This document shows positions 32,100-44,741 of a stretch of DNA of 64,000 nucleotides, piece by piece; the first letter of the stretch is position 1, and the number at the start of each line of letters is the position of its first letter. A program made the translations under genes and the position numbers. The DNA comes from Panulirus ornatus (lineage: Eukaryota; Arthropoda; Malacostraca; Decapoda; Palinuridae): positions 53,774,982-53,838,981 of the forward strand of contig NC_092232.1 in NCBI RefSeq assembly GCF_036320965.1, given 5' to 3'. The notes under the pieces are model-generated. The model was not told the DNA's origin. It saw nothing but the letters and a program-made list of their open reading frames with translations, and searched no databases.

Positions 32100-34235
32100 T
32101 GAAGGTGTTTGACTGAGGATTGGAAAGAATAGTGGAAATAAGGAGAAAGAGAGAGAGAGAATGAAAGAGAGAATAAGGAGGAGGAAGAAGAGAATGAAGA
32201 GGATAAAGAATAGAATGAGGAGGAGGAGGAGGAAGAGAAGGACTGTAACCAAGAGATTATCTCGACTTTTTCCTCTCCCAACTTTCCAGCAACAAAGTAC
32301 AAACTTCCAGCTTTGAAATTTTAATGATTTTCTTTCTTGTTTCCCTTGGAACGTAAAGGAGGAGGGAAGGAAGAGTCGGAGCCAGGCGGAATAGAGAGAG
32401 GTTAGAGATGATAGGTTACCCCTTCCACAGAGAGACAGGAGAGACAGTCATGTGGGATAGGAGGGCCCCTTTACGTGAAGAGATGATAAGAGACTTGTGT
32501 ACTGTGTAAGGATGCCTGGGAACCGTCGGGAGTGGAGAGATATTAAGGTATGGGGAGATGAGAGAGACCATAGTGTCGAGGGAAGAGGAAATTGTATCGT
32601 AGTGAAGATGTATAACTGTGTGGGGGCATCTATGTCACGTGATGGAAGGGACAACTTTATAGCGAGATGGGAGGATCGCCTATCTAGGGATGTGGAAGGG
32701 ACAATTAAGTAAGGAGATGGAAGGGAAAACCGTGTGGGGAGATGGAAGGAACAGCTATACATTTTGATGGAAAGGGTCATTTGTGCAGGAAGATGCAAGA
32801 GACAGATATCAGGTGAGATGGAAGAGAAAACTGTGCAGGGAGATCAAAATACGAAAGCCTCTCATGCTGGCGATGTATTAAGCTCGTCCTTTGTGGAACA
32901 GAAGAGATTACCGTGAGGAGATGAGAGATCATACTCTGTGCAAAGGGGAGACTGAACGTCACGCGGAGAGATAAGTGGAACTACTGTGGAAAAGTTGGGA
33001 CTTCTAGGCAGAATAGGTGGATGGAAGGGAGGTCACCAACTGGAGAGATAAGAGAGATCACTTTGTAGGAGAGATACGACCTTGTGAGGGAATGAGAGGC
33101 CACGTTGTAGGAAAACGACCTTGTGTAGAGATATGAGAGATTACTTCACCGAAAGATCTCTCTATCATAAGCAAAGATGAGTGAGACGTTTTCACGTCGG
33201 TGTATGAGAGATAGATCTTCAGGTGGCTGACAAATGCGTCTCTCTCGAAATGTTTTGAGTGAGATGATGAGAGAAATTACCAGGTGTGGGGAACAGACTA
33301 GTGTGTGAGTGTGATGAGATGACTCATAAGAAAGAGACCACGATGTGTGAGGATCAGAGAGACTGTTGTATTAGAGGACTTACAGGAGAGATTGCCAGGT
33401 CTCAAGATCAGAGAGACGAGTGTGTGAGTGTAATAAGAAGACTCTTAGGAGAGAGATGACCAGGTGGAGAGATCAGAGACACTAGTGTCTTCACGTGAGT
33501 GAATCACATAAAAGACACAAGGAGGTCTATTGTTCTTGGAGGCGTCGGGCAGGGCTATACGGGGAGATAAGTGTGAGCTATTGTGCTGGGGAGACGAGGA
33601 AGGTGGGTGGCATGGTGGGAGATGAGGGATTAACTGTGGTGGAAGACGAGAAGGGCGGGAGGAAAGAAATGGCTCACTCCGTGGCACAAGAGAAGGGTCG
33701 TGTGTTGGGGAGGCAAGTGAGTCTCTTATGATCGGAAGGAGAGATGAGATGGATGTAGAGACAAGGAGCGCTGCTGAGTGTAGAGACAAGGAGGGCTGCT
33801 GAGTGTAGAGACAAGGAGCGCTGCTGAGTGCAGAGATGAAGGTGACGCCCTTTGTGAAGAGATGGAAGGCACAGTTGTACACGAAGATAAGACGGCCGAA
33901 GGTGCGTCGGGAGATGGGAGGAACGACCATTATATAGGGAAGGATAGATAACAGGAGATGACCATTACCTGGAAAGGACAGGTAACAGGAGACCTGATAA
34001 TCCATGACTGGGCTATCTTTCCCGATACACTGTCACTAGAGACGGGAGAGTGAAGCAGAGATGAGAGGAGATGAGAGGTGAGTGAGAGGAAATCTGGTGT
34101 TCGGTGATTTGAGTGGGACTACTGTACGTGTGATGTTAATCGTGCCAGGGTCTTGTGGAGAGATGAATTGTGCTACTGAATGGAGAGAGATGATGCACCG
34201 CTGGAGTGAGGACAAGTAGGAGTACATGTTGGGAA
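32100..34235. repeat. long degenerate purine-rich minisatellite region
   Basis: About 2 kb of G/A-rich sequence with many irregular units around GAGATGGAAGGGACA or GAGATGAGAGAGA, spaced 24-30 bp. The clearest stretch is 32640-32850, where GATGGAAGGGA-type boxes follow each other every 25-27 bp. Long open frames on the minus strand here are by-products of purine bias (few stops), not genes. Confidence 0.7.
33752..33841 (+). repeat. 25-bp minisatellite
   Basis: Three near-perfect units of GTGTAGAGACAAGGAGCG plus CTGCTGA and a partial fourth, embedded in the degenerate purine-rich region. Confidence 0.9.
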
Positions 34236-34239
34236 GCAA

Positions 34240-34989
34240 CGTCGGCTAAAGCTTGAGGATATAAGCATAGCTACCTGGGAGAAGAGGGACTTCATTACAG
34301 CTTAAGATTTCAGATGTATCATAAACGAAACCACGACACTAATTACCTTAACATTTATAACTCTAGAACTAATTGTAGTTTATAGATGTGAATTCATTTA
34401 CTGCAACATATCATGAAAATCAAGGTTTGGAGGATTTCCCTCCCCCAAAGCTTGACAGGGAGCGAAGGTTTGCAAGTCTGACCCAGGAAACGCGAGGCCG
34501 CACCCTGTTGATGTCGGCTTGCATGGCTGGGGTCAAGGCCTCTCCCCCTCCCCCCCTCCCCCTCAGCACTGCAAATATTTATGCCCACTGAAGGATGCAT
34601 GTGACCTCGGGCACACATGGCGTGACTGACTCCACCTGACCTGAGTTGTTGTGGCTTGACATAAGGTCGAGTGGAAGTTTGGGTATGTGAGGTGGGCGAG
34701 GGTTGAAGCTTTTGATCATTAAGAAGTGAGAGGGTTGGGAGGGAGAGTCTGGATGGGTTATACAGACGTAAATATCCAGGAATTCCTGGGACTCGAAGGT
34801 GAAGAAGGAGTAGGACGAAAAGGCGGTTCGATTATAGAACCCATTTGGATTAGATAATATTATGAAAGCGAGATACCTACCACAGAAAAGGGGAGGCAAA
34901 CGATGCAGTCTCGTTGCACCTCGACAAGGAAAAGATGAATAGATTCTGACGAGAGGTTTATTATGGTAAATGACGAAAACATATGGGCA
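34240..34989. other. unassigned sequence
   Basis: No gene recognised. C-rich at 34540-34565. Confidence 0.4.
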
Positions 34990-35192
34990 ATAGACAGACC
35001 AAGTAACCAATGACAGGATGATATCAGACTCCAAGATGACATAGACAGACAGGTAACCAATGACAGGATGATATCAGACTCCAAGATGACATAGATAGAC
35101 CAGGTAACCAATGACAGGATGATATCAGACTCCAAGATGACATAGACAGACCAGCTAACCAATGACAGGATGATATCAGACTCCAAGATGAC
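34990..35192 (+). repeat. 51-bp minisatellite, four units
   Basis: Four tandem units of 51, 50, 51 and 51 bp, almost identical, each with GTAACCAATGACAGGATGAT and ATCAGACTCCAAGATGAC. Variation is confined to the AGACCAGGTAA segment at the left of each unit. Each unit carries one CCAAT pentamer. Confidence 0.95.
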
Positions 35193-36500
35193 ATAGTGAT
35201 GGAAGCATGGAGGGAATATATGACCAGTTTCTTGTGAGTGTTACTAAGAGACGTTTTCCGTAGCAGGACTTGCAGACATGTACTTGGTGTGGGGTAAGAT
35301 GTGTGTTTTGGTGGATTTGATGACCATCAACAGCCATGCGATACATAGCCGTACGATAAAACGTACAAGGAACAAAAATTTGCATAGTACAAAAAATGAA
35401 GCTTGAAAAACACAATATCTGTCAGTATTTTGGCAAGAAATAATAATAATGATGAATAGAGAGGCTGAAGACACTGTATCCGTCATTATTTTGGTACAAA
35501 ATTATGATAGAAATAATAACAGTGATAATGATATTGGTATGATAATAATAATGAGAAATAGAAGAAGAGGAGGAAGAAATATGATGATAATAACGTCACT
35601 AAAGAGACGGGTAGACTGAACCTTCCAGATATGATGGTATGAAGAGAGTTTTGATATAGGCAAATGAGGAAACAGGAAGTCTGAGACCAGATAAATTTAT
35701 TAATCAAAATGAGAAATCGATTTTCAGCGAATAATAGAATAAAAAGCTGACCGAAGGTCTGAGAAATGAATGCATAAAACTGATTTAAGTTGTCTTGAGG
35801 CACACCTGAAAGAACTCTTCGCTGTGGGGCGCCACATAAACACGTCGGACAGTAAGCATTCTATTGTGGGAAGAGAGAAACAGTTTGGCGGAATGAAGAG
35901 GCTAGGGAGGGAGAGATGGTTGACGCTTCAGCATCCTGAAAGTAGTGATGGATGGAGAGGAAAGAGTACAGTGGACGAAGACTGGGGAAGTAAATGAGGA
36001 ACTACGAAGAGAAAGGGAGAATAATACGGTATTTTGGAAGGAGAGAAATACGGGCGGAAACGATATATGTTTATGTGTGTGTGTGACGAATTAAGGATAC
36101 ATTAGACAAGGACGGGAAATTGCTAAAGAGAGGGAGGCTGTTCATGCAAGCCGGAGAGAATGCTTTGAAGATCTGATGATACCACGGGGATGTAGGCGTC
36201 GCCTCTGCGGGATCTGAAGTATGGGGGAGCCTTACAAAGGCAGGAACGAGAGGAAATTACGTTCAGGACGAGGTGAGGAGAGCAGCAGTGCGGGAGGAAT
36301 GTGATATAGCGGGAGAGGTGGATAGTGAGTAAGATGGTGAGGAGTGGGCTTGGGGTAATTCAGATGGACGGAGCAAGTGCATGTGGCGTGGTGGTAGAGG
36401 AAGAAGATAAGCCGGTGTATATAGGTTGAAGGTTGGCTGGTTGTACAAAGAGCACTAGAGGGAAGGAAGAGAGTCCATATGGTGCTTGAGGATGCAGAAG

Positions 36501-36501
<1 letters not shown>
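35193..36501. other. unassigned sequence
   Basis: ATAATAATG-rich stretch at 35440-35600; otherwise no recognised feature. Confidence 0.4.

Positions 36502-36566
<65 letters not shown>
36502..36566. repeat. (GT)n microsatellite
   Basis: Pure GT of about 65 bp. Confidence 0.97.
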
Positions 36567-36567
<1 letters not shown>

Positions 36568-36840
36568 TAAATATCCACTGAAAGGGAGCAGGGGATTTCT
36601 CCCTCATTTTAGTGCCTACGTTACTGCTGAACGCTTGGTAGCACTTATAAGCAGAAGAGTTGAGAGTTAGGAGTTCTCTATAACCTGTAGAAATGATGAA
36701 AGAGTTATAGACATTAATGAATATGAGAGAAATAGAAATTCATACTTAGATCTTAATACTGTGTTGAACTAAGATTTTTATTTATATTATCTGAGACTGC
36801 ACGGGCGCCTTAGACCCTAATCAAGGCCATTTCATTAACG

Positions 36841-36842
<2 letters not shown>

Positions 36843-36911
<69 letters not shown>
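36843..36911. repeat. (AT)n microsatellite at LINE 3' end
   Basis: Pure AT of about 69 bp joined to the poly(T) of a reversed LINE-B. Confidence 0.97.
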
Positions 36912-36929
<18 letters not shown>

Positions 36930-37280
36930 TTCTTTTTTTTTATACTTTGTCGCTGTCTCCCGCGTTTGCGAGGTAGCGCAAGGAAACAGACGAAAGAAAT
37001 GGCCCAACCCCCCCCATACACATGTACATACACACGTCCACACACGCAAATATACATACCTACACAGCTTTCCATGGTTTACCCCGGACGCTTCACATGC
37101 CTTGATTCAATCAACTAACAGCACGTCAACCCCTGTATACCTCATCGCTCCAATTCACTCTATTCCTTGCCCTCCTTTCACCCTCCTGCATGTTCAGGCC
37201 CCGATCACACAAAATCCTTTTCACTCCATCTTTCCACCTCCAATTTGGTCTCCCTCTTCTCCTCGTTCCCTCCACCTCCG

Positions 37281-37285
<5 letters not shown>
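36912..37285 (-). pseudogene. LINE-B copy: RT C-terminal end plus 3' UTR
   Basis: Nearly the same element as 23724-24378 but on the minus strand, with the same 3' UTR deletion. Poly(A) tail, tail core GCGCTACCTCGCAAACGCGG, GGGTTGGGCCATTTCTTTCG, then the RT end (GTRRRGRPNWRWKDG, NMQEGERRARNRVNW, VYRG stop). Truncated at YVSEVEG, where (AT)n starts. The shared deletion and shared TGA show that the two copies descend from one source sub-lineage. Confidence 0.85.

Positions 37286-37320
<35 letters not shown>
37284..37320. repeat. (AT)n microsatellite
   Basis: Pure AT of about 37 bp joining the LINE-B fragment to repeat A copy A8. Confidence 0.96.
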
Positions 37321-37890
<570 letters not shown>

Positions 37891-38263
37891 GAATGAATCA
37901 AAACCATTCGTGCATCCGTCACCGGTCATGAACTTGAAAGCCAAATACCAGACACCAAGTACGTGTCTCAAGAGCCGACGGGAGAACTGGGCTGACACGC
38001 AACAGATATTATGACTGAGCTTATAGACCCTAAGGCCTCTCTTGTAGATTAAGGCTGTGACCTGCTGGTGCTTCATTTATACAGGGGAACGAGAATGAGA
38101 ATAACCGAGAGGAAGGACAGCGTGTGATGAAGAAGCCTACTTGAGCAAGACACTCCTGTTTACGCGTAAAGCCAAGGAAGGAATGTTCGTATTGGCCGAC
38201 CACAGAGGACAAATAGGAGGTCGCGTTACATGGATCCAGCGTCTTACCACTTCATTTAGGGAC

Positions 38264-38270
<7 letters not shown>

Positions 38271-38355
<85 letters not shown>
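38271..38355. repeat. (GA)n microsatellite
   Basis: Pure GA of about 84 bp. Confidence 0.97.
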
Positions 38356-38360
<5 letters not shown>

Positions 38361-38760
38361 CAGGGGAGGAACAGAGATAAGGTGATTTGTGGCCTTTCAC
38401 TTAGAGGGTCATAACAAGTGTATCTCTTGTTCTGTGGTCACGATTGTTGTGAAAACGTTTACATATGCGAGGGGGGAAAAGTAAGAAAATACTGGGAGGA
38501 AGGAGTGATTCCGCTCCACCAGTCTACAACAGAATGTGAGTGCACCATAGATGCAACATGCGGGAGATTCTGTTCTGTGAATCAGGTGTGGTGTCGAGTG
38601 ATACGTGTGGCTGGTTTTGATGATGTGATTATATGAAGGATGTTGGAAAACGGGCTGGTTTAGTAACTGAATTCTGTGAAGAAGTTCTTATGTTAGTGAG
38701 CAAATATCTGTAAAGCCCTGATATCAACCTCAAATCAAACTCCGACAGCCTAGCCACCAA

Positions 38761-38864
38761 AAAACGTTTTAACACCCACAAAACGTTTAACACCCACAAA
38801 CGTTTATTACCCACAAACGTTTATCACCCACAAACGTTTATCACCTACAAATGTTTAGCACCTG
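38761..38864 (+). repeat. 17-19-bp minisatellite
   Basis: Six units of ACGTTTATCACCCACAA, with slightly longer units at the left end (ACGTTTTAACACCCACAAA). Confidence 0.9.
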
Positions 38865-38939
38865 CATGACGAAACAAAAACACTGCCCATCCATACTCTC
38901 TTAAGTATACCGGCATCAGCGCATGTTCCCTCCCATCCA

Positions 38940-39067
38940 AACTACAGGGTATCGAACTATCCACGACACTTCAAGTAGAAGCAGAAATCTTACCCCTGCC
39001 CCACACTTCGGCAGCCATGCTACACTCAGATATCCAGTTCTTCCACTGAACACGACGTTGACAAAAC

Positions 39068-39101
<34 letters not shown>

Positions 39102-39420
39102 AAAACCTCGACAAGCTCAAGCTACCGCCCTTCCATGTCGGTCTTAAATTCTGCCTCACCAAACGTGGCATCCATCTGAAACTACAGTCCCCCAGGCATG
39201 TTCAAGCGACACTTTCTCGCCACCGCTCATCTCGACCACACTAAAAAACACCGGTTCCACTTACCACAGGACACGTCACGCCCAGGATGTAACTCCCAGT
39301 CTGAAGACATTGAACGCTTACGCCTTAGTTTGTCATACACTCACCTCACACAGACATACACATAGTGTCGCCACACTTCTCGACCTCGATCTCGTCCGAC
39401 TGACGTGACCAGCTTCATGT
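38940..39420 (+). pseudogene. possible decayed non-LTR pol C-terminal fragment
   Basis: One plus frame contains TTLQVEAEILPLPHTSAAML followed by HSDIQFF. This resembles the 'H.E..ILP+..H..+L..QFL' stretch near the C-terminus of Jockey-like pol proteins. Further right, another frame has RHFLATAHLDHT followed by HRF, which fits the next 'FL.....HP.H' segment. Stops and frame changes are many, and a (CA)n tract (39070-39099) interrupts it. Resemblance by eye only. Confidence 0.3.
39070..39099. repeat. (CA)n microsatellite
   Basis: Pure CA of 30 bp. Confidence 0.95.
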
Positions 39421-39474
39421 TAACTGCAGGATCTGCACTGAAGGGGATCCTAGTAACAACAGAATATACTTAAC

Positions 39475-39837
39475 GAACTCATGTAATCACGTTCGTTGAG
39501 TCTCCGCTTGAGTGCAGCAAGGCGTTTTCTTACCCAAGACTTTCTGAAATCTCATTGCTGTGATGCCCATGTAGATTCATAATGAAGGCTGTATTGCTAC
39601 AGAGAAACTACCAGACAGACAGACAGCCAAGCGGTGTCAGGACCATATGGTGCATTAAGTTACCAGACGGAGAGTTTGTAAGACGGAGATGATTTGCATA
39701 ATCTTGCCATTTGTAATCTAATCTGAAATCACTTAGGAAAATAGATGTAGAATGTCAGGATAAAATTACTACCTCTCGCGTCGCAGGAAACATTTGGCCT
39801 CTTGATATAGAGAACATGATATGTGTGAGGTGAAATA

Positions 39838-39845
<8 letters not shown>
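39475..39845. other. unassigned sequence
   Basis: Nothing recognised apart from a short (CAGA) run near 39614. Confidence 0.4.
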
Positions 39846-39929
<84 letters not shown>

Positions 39930-39930
39930 C
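39846..39930. repeat. (TA)n microsatellite
   Basis: TA of about 78 bp preceded by (GT)4 and followed by ACATATAC. No recognised element adjoins it. Confidence 0.97.
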
Positions 39931-41042
39931 AGCGCACGTTTTTGTCCCACTTGATTTATGGAGATATTTGTTAGTTGGAACTGTTTCTGTCTATCATTCT
40001 TATTCTGTTTCACATTTAACCTTTTTCACGTATTTTTGAGTTAATGTGCCACTCTGTCTGGAAAAAGGCGGCTTTCTGTTGAATCTTTTTTACATGTTAG
40101 AAATGTTATTTGGAGTTTAACAGAACCATGTTGTCTTGTGTTTATACTTAGGGTTTTTACCTGGACGGTGGAGATGATTTGTATACAACTTTGCCTTCCA
40201 TGATATGGCTATTGCTCGTCTCCCGTAGTCTCAGCCATAGTGGTTAGTCTTATACATATTAACCACCTCAGACATACTGTCTTTAGACGTATTTACAGCG
40301 TTGGCCGTACTGTGTCATCCATGCCAAAGTGTCAGACATACTGACAGTCTTAGTCTATACTAACACTCTAAGCGTAGGTGTTTTCTCCCCCACACCCTTG
40401 CTTTCCACACTTTTCCCCTAGTTTCCCCTCTGCCAATGTCCCCCCACGACCTCAACACGTCATCTGTCAGCGTTCCCTTTCTTAATGTAGCCCGACACCA
40501 CCACAGGACGTCTCTCTATATATATATCTCTGTCAGTCTGAGTAGATGATGTGCCGGCCATGGGGACACCAGTCGTAGGGACGTGTGGCAGTTTGCTCAA
40601 GCCAGGTGTGTTTTGTATGCATTGGTCCCGGACTGATAGATCCTCCTCTTCCTCCTCCCGGTAGTGGACGGGGACGACCACCACTACTCGCTCGATGTGC
40701 TGACGGTGAAGCACTCCCAGGTCGAGCCGTAGGATCTATGACCTCCTCCCTTCTCTTACCATCTCTCTCTCTGTCTCTCGCCAACATCTCGTTCACTCCA
40801 ACCCCAAACATCAACACTCCCCCCACATCAGGAACCCCTCTCAGAGTCGTCATCTCTCGTTACGGGGGAGTTCCGCCAGTCAGTCAACAGCCAAGAAAAA
40901 TATTCGTGAATATGTCTCCAGTCGCTTGGACCTACGTAGGCTTTGGATGACGGTGATGTCGTCTGTGAGAGAAGAGGAGTTGGTAACACGTTCCGGGTGT
41001 GGCGGGGTGTGGTCATCTGCAAGACTCTCCTCTGTGGTATAG
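39931..41042. other. unassigned sequence, partly GC-rich
   Basis: 40540-40740 is more GC-rich than its surroundings and has a 121-codon Pro/Ser-rich plus frame (40585-40950). There is no recognisable domain, and an overlapping minus frame of equal quality argues for composition bias. Confidence 0.35.
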
Positions 41043-41043
41043 T

Positions 41044-41175
41044 AGGATCTTACACACATGGATTCAAATCACCTTTGCGCGGCCTAACCCCACATGAATC
41101 TTTCCTCTCTGAACTCACAGGATCTTACTCAAATTGGGTCGAATCACCCGTGATCTAACCTCACATGAATCACCT
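41044..41175 (+). repeat. 75-bp tandem duplication
   Basis: Two adjacent diverged units start AGGATCTTAC at 41044 and 41119. Shared boxes in order: GGATTCAAATCACC / GGGTCGAATCACC, CTAACCCCACATGAATC / CTAACCTCACATGAATC. Confidence 0.8.
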
Positions 41176-41367
41176 TCTCACATCTTTCTTTGACTACATC
41201 TGTCCTGATCTCCTTCCGGCAATTTCCCCGCCCTCGCCAAATATAACTTTGCATTTTATTTTCCCCTTCACGTTCGTGAGATGGTTACTGAGTGGAAAGA
41301 TGAGAACTGGCGTGGAAAATCAAATTTGCCCGGCTCATTTAGCTTTCAAATGAGTGTGGGAGTTGCT

Positions 41368-41369
<2 letters not shown>

Positions 41370-41415
<46 letters not shown>
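41370..41415. repeat. (GA)n microsatellite
   Basis: Pure GA of about 46 bp. Confidence 0.96.
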
Positions 41416-41418
<3 letters not shown>

Positions 41419-42235
41419 GGGAGGGGGGGGGGTGTCCCTAATGCAGAGGGAATGTAGCAAGGGCAGAGGCATGCGCTGAACGTTGCAGAATGTTGCGAAG
41501 TCTTAACGCTCGAGCGAAAAAACTGCAGGTCCAAGTATGTGTGGAAGCAGTAGGAGTGGAGGGGCGAAACCAGGAATTATGAGAGAACATATTCAGAGGA
41601 GTGGCTGCAGCAGGAGGACATACCCTGATCATCCTTGATTTCCTGTGGGAGATTTGCAGTGACCTGGGGGTAGCCGTCGAACTGAGACGCCATTGGGGAA
41701 GGTAGATATCACGGCATAGAGTCTGTGGTACGTGGGAGAACGGGTGCTCTACGTCAGAATGACTTAAGATTCGTATATCCGTAACTCTGAGCTGGAGATG
41801 AGAGTCAGCTGGACAAGACCTTGTGGCTTTATCTCAAGCAAGGTTAATACATTTAAGGTTTTGAGACAGTGTGATCACTAGAGGGGATGAGATAGATATA
41901 GTAATTAACCTCAGTGTGTTGCAGTGAGGTTAGGATAAAGGACGTATGATAAGTCGGGTGATTAATAGAGATGGAGAGAGTCATGAGTTAGCAGGTGCTA
42001 CGGGAGGCAAAGCAGCTGTTAATCATACACATTATCCGTCTGAATGATTAATGTAACATCGTCAGTGACAATGTACTCTATGATCCGAGACAGATCCTGT
42101 ATACTGTGATGATACTGAGAATGATAGAATGATAATTGATGGGAAAGATTAACTCGTGACTTAATGTTACTGATGCAGTCTCAAAAGGGCGTGTGCGATT
42201 AGCTGTGCCATAAGATCTCTCTCTCACTCACACAG

Positions 42236-42244
<9 letters not shown>
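41416..42244. other. unassigned sequence
   Basis: No gene or repeat recognised. Confidence 0.4.

Positions 42245-42296
<52 letters not shown>
42245..42296. repeat. (GT)n microsatellite
   Basis: GT of about 52 bp preceded by a short (AT)5. Confidence 0.96.
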
Positions 42297-42299
<3 letters not shown>

Positions 42300-42549
42300 A
42301 GCACTGATGACATACACAGATTCATTACTTAATGTAAACTGGCGTATATGTGCATTCTTGTATACATAAGGTTAAGACATGATCTGTATACAAGGTTAAG
42401 AGACGGGGCAACACGAGTATGAAATGCTAGTAAGACAGAAGGAAGTAGCCACATAAACACATAGAGATGAACATGTTATCTTTCTGATGATGAAAAAACA
42501 TATAATCTAGTGGCAGTATATCTTTTGCTCCTCGATATGTATATCACAT

Positions 42550-42667
42550 ACCCAAAAAGGGGCTTCACCTACCCCTAATGAGGTTTCACTTACCCCTGAT
42601 GAGGCTTCACTTATCCCCTGATGAGGCTTCATGAACCCCTTGATGAGGCTTCACCTACCCCTGATGG
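42550..42667 (+). repeat. 20-22-bp minisatellite
   Basis: Six units of ACCCCTGATGAGGCTTCACT with small length changes (TATCCCC, GAACCCCT variants). Confidence 0.9.
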
Positions 42668-43346
42668 ACCCAGGTTGGGAACCAATACTTTAACAAATGT
42701 CAGAAGATAATTGGGTGTTCACACGTCTAGTTGGCTGGTTGGTCATTCATCTTAAAAAATCATTTAGAATGAGACTGAATATTGCCTAATCCTAATTGCC
42801 AATTATACAACACTAAATAATAAGTCCGGGAAGGAGACATTTAAAAGGTTAAACTCATATATCACTCGAAGGGAAAATCATGATTCATCTTAGAAGATAA
42901 GAAAGATACGAAGTGCAGAGGGTGGGGAAATTTCTCTTTGCTGTTGCCCCATCTTCTCCCACAAGTCTTCGAGATGTGATTAAAAACACTTAAGAGAGTT
43001 TGGCACGAGGAGGCGTGGAGGCAAACTCCCCCAGCATACAGCATTAGGAACAGGTGGGGGAGCCAGGTTGGGTCTCCTGCCTCTGGCTAGCCGTGACCCC
43101 TGTCATTTTCCCTCACTGTAAAAAGGAAAATAGATTACAGTGTCGAGCTAGAAATGCTTAATGGAACTCAAGTCTTGACCTGATGTGTTAATATAAAGAG
43201 TCGGATTCTGTCACTTTTGAATGGAGATGGGTATAATAGATGAGACTTTCACACTGAGTTGAATTATATATAAAAGCGTGTATGGTATGCTGCCCCAGAC
43301 GAAAGAGGATGTATTCAGGTCTACACAATAAACTCCTTTGTTCATT
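42668..43346. other. unassigned sequence
   Basis: No gene or repeat recognised. Confidence 0.4.
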
Positions 43347-43361
43347 TGTGTGTGTGTGTGT

Positions 43362-43397
<36 letters not shown>
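43347..43397. repeat. (TG)n microsatellite
   Basis: TG of about 51 bp with one C interruption. Confidence 0.96.
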
Positions 43398-43398
<1 letters not shown>

Positions 43399-44454
43399 GT
43401 CACCCTTGAGTGGCAAATGTTTCGGCCTCTGTGGAGTGAGGGGTAAATGATTAAAAACACCTTCGATCCTGACATTTCCTAATGTCCAGGATCATTCTGG
43501 GTGCCTCGCGCCGTCAATGGGATACAATGTGCATTAAACTCATGGTCAAATAGCAGTGAGTTATTCGCCCGAAGTCCAAGACTTACACAAAAAGGAATTG
43601 TTGTGTTTTTATCTCAAGCTGCGATTTAACTTCAGAATTTTGAATGACAGGGTAAATCTGCTGATGCTAATGGAGTGACAGTTTATGGTGAGTGTGTTCT
43701 TCTGAGGCCATTGCTTAGGTGGACGTCTTGCTTGTAAGTTAAGATAATCAGTCGGTCTTGGAGAAGAGAGGAAAGGGACGTTCATTGCCCTCTTTCCTGG
43801 GGTCGTGCATTTTATGTTTCTGTGAGTAATGGGAAAGGGAATCTGGTTGCAAGCTGATGGCCAGGGAGGAGAATTGGTTTATTTCTTACCAAGGAAGACA
43901 TAAGGGAAAGGGTATTGCGCTGGTTGAATCTAGTGGTCTTTTGTAATGTCGATATTCATAAAGGCAGAGGACAATGCTGGAAGTATCGTATTAGCACGGA
44001 AATAGCATCTCAAGAAATACAGATATCAGATTCGGTAGTACTTATAGGGAATCTGCTACTATGCGAAACAAATGAGGTCTACGAGGAAGCACAGACTCAC
44101 TCGCCGTCACATCGTCTATAGAAGCGAGATCCTGTAGCTCGATCGTGGGAGTGAATTTGTCGACGCAGTGGGGTTAACCTGGTGTTCTAGGGATCTTTAG
44201 GATCCATGGGGCAGCATCTGCTGGTGTCAGATCTCGAGGGTCCTTCGTGGCAGATTCAGCGTCAGTATGAGGAAGAGATAAGGCGTGTATGAAGTGTAGA
44301 TTCGTACTGAAGTATGGTTTACCATCAGAGGCGAGTCAGTGAGTTGCTGACGGGGTTACGACGAACGTCACTCTAATAGAGTTGTTTGATTGTTAGTGGG
44401 TAACGCCGCTCGTTGAACCTGGGTCTAACCCGCCTCATCATTGGCATATTGGGG
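43398..44454. other. unassigned, non-repetitive sequence
   Basis: A 68-codon plus frame at 43915-44121 has mixed, protein-like composition but no recognisable family, start context or splice sites. Confidence 0.35.
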
Positions 44455-44478
44455 TGTGTGTGTGTGTGTGTGTGTGTC
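44455..44478. repeat. (GT)n microsatellite
   Basis: Pure GT of about 24 bp. Confidence 0.93.
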
Positions 44479-44660
44479 GGACTAAGACCCTTCGTGACCT
44501 CTGTTAATCCCTTTTCCGCGCTACCGCTCACACAGGACGAGCATGGGGTGCACGATGAATGTCCGGGTGTTATCGGGACAAATTAGATCAATTCGAGGCT
44601 GCTTGTGATAGCGGGTGGGTCCTGGGAATATGGACCCCGAGTGGACGAGACGCTAGGAAG

Positions 44661-44665
<5 letters not shown>

Positions 44666-44741
<76 letters not shown>
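44666..44741. repeat. (CA)n microsatellite
   Basis: Pure CA of about 75 bp. Confidence 0.97.

Noticed and set aside
33445..34005. 186-codon minus-strand ORF
   Set aside because: It lies in purine-rich degenerate repeats whose complement has few stop codons. The product is Ser/Pro/Leu-rich with no domain.
40585..40950. 121-codon plus-strand ORF in a GC-rich patch
   Set aside because: An overlapping minus-strand ORF of similar length and quality points to composition bias. No motif seen.
42550..42667. CTGATGAG motifs as hammerhead cores
   Set aside because: They are part of a 20-22-bp minisatellite, and no GAAA segment follows.
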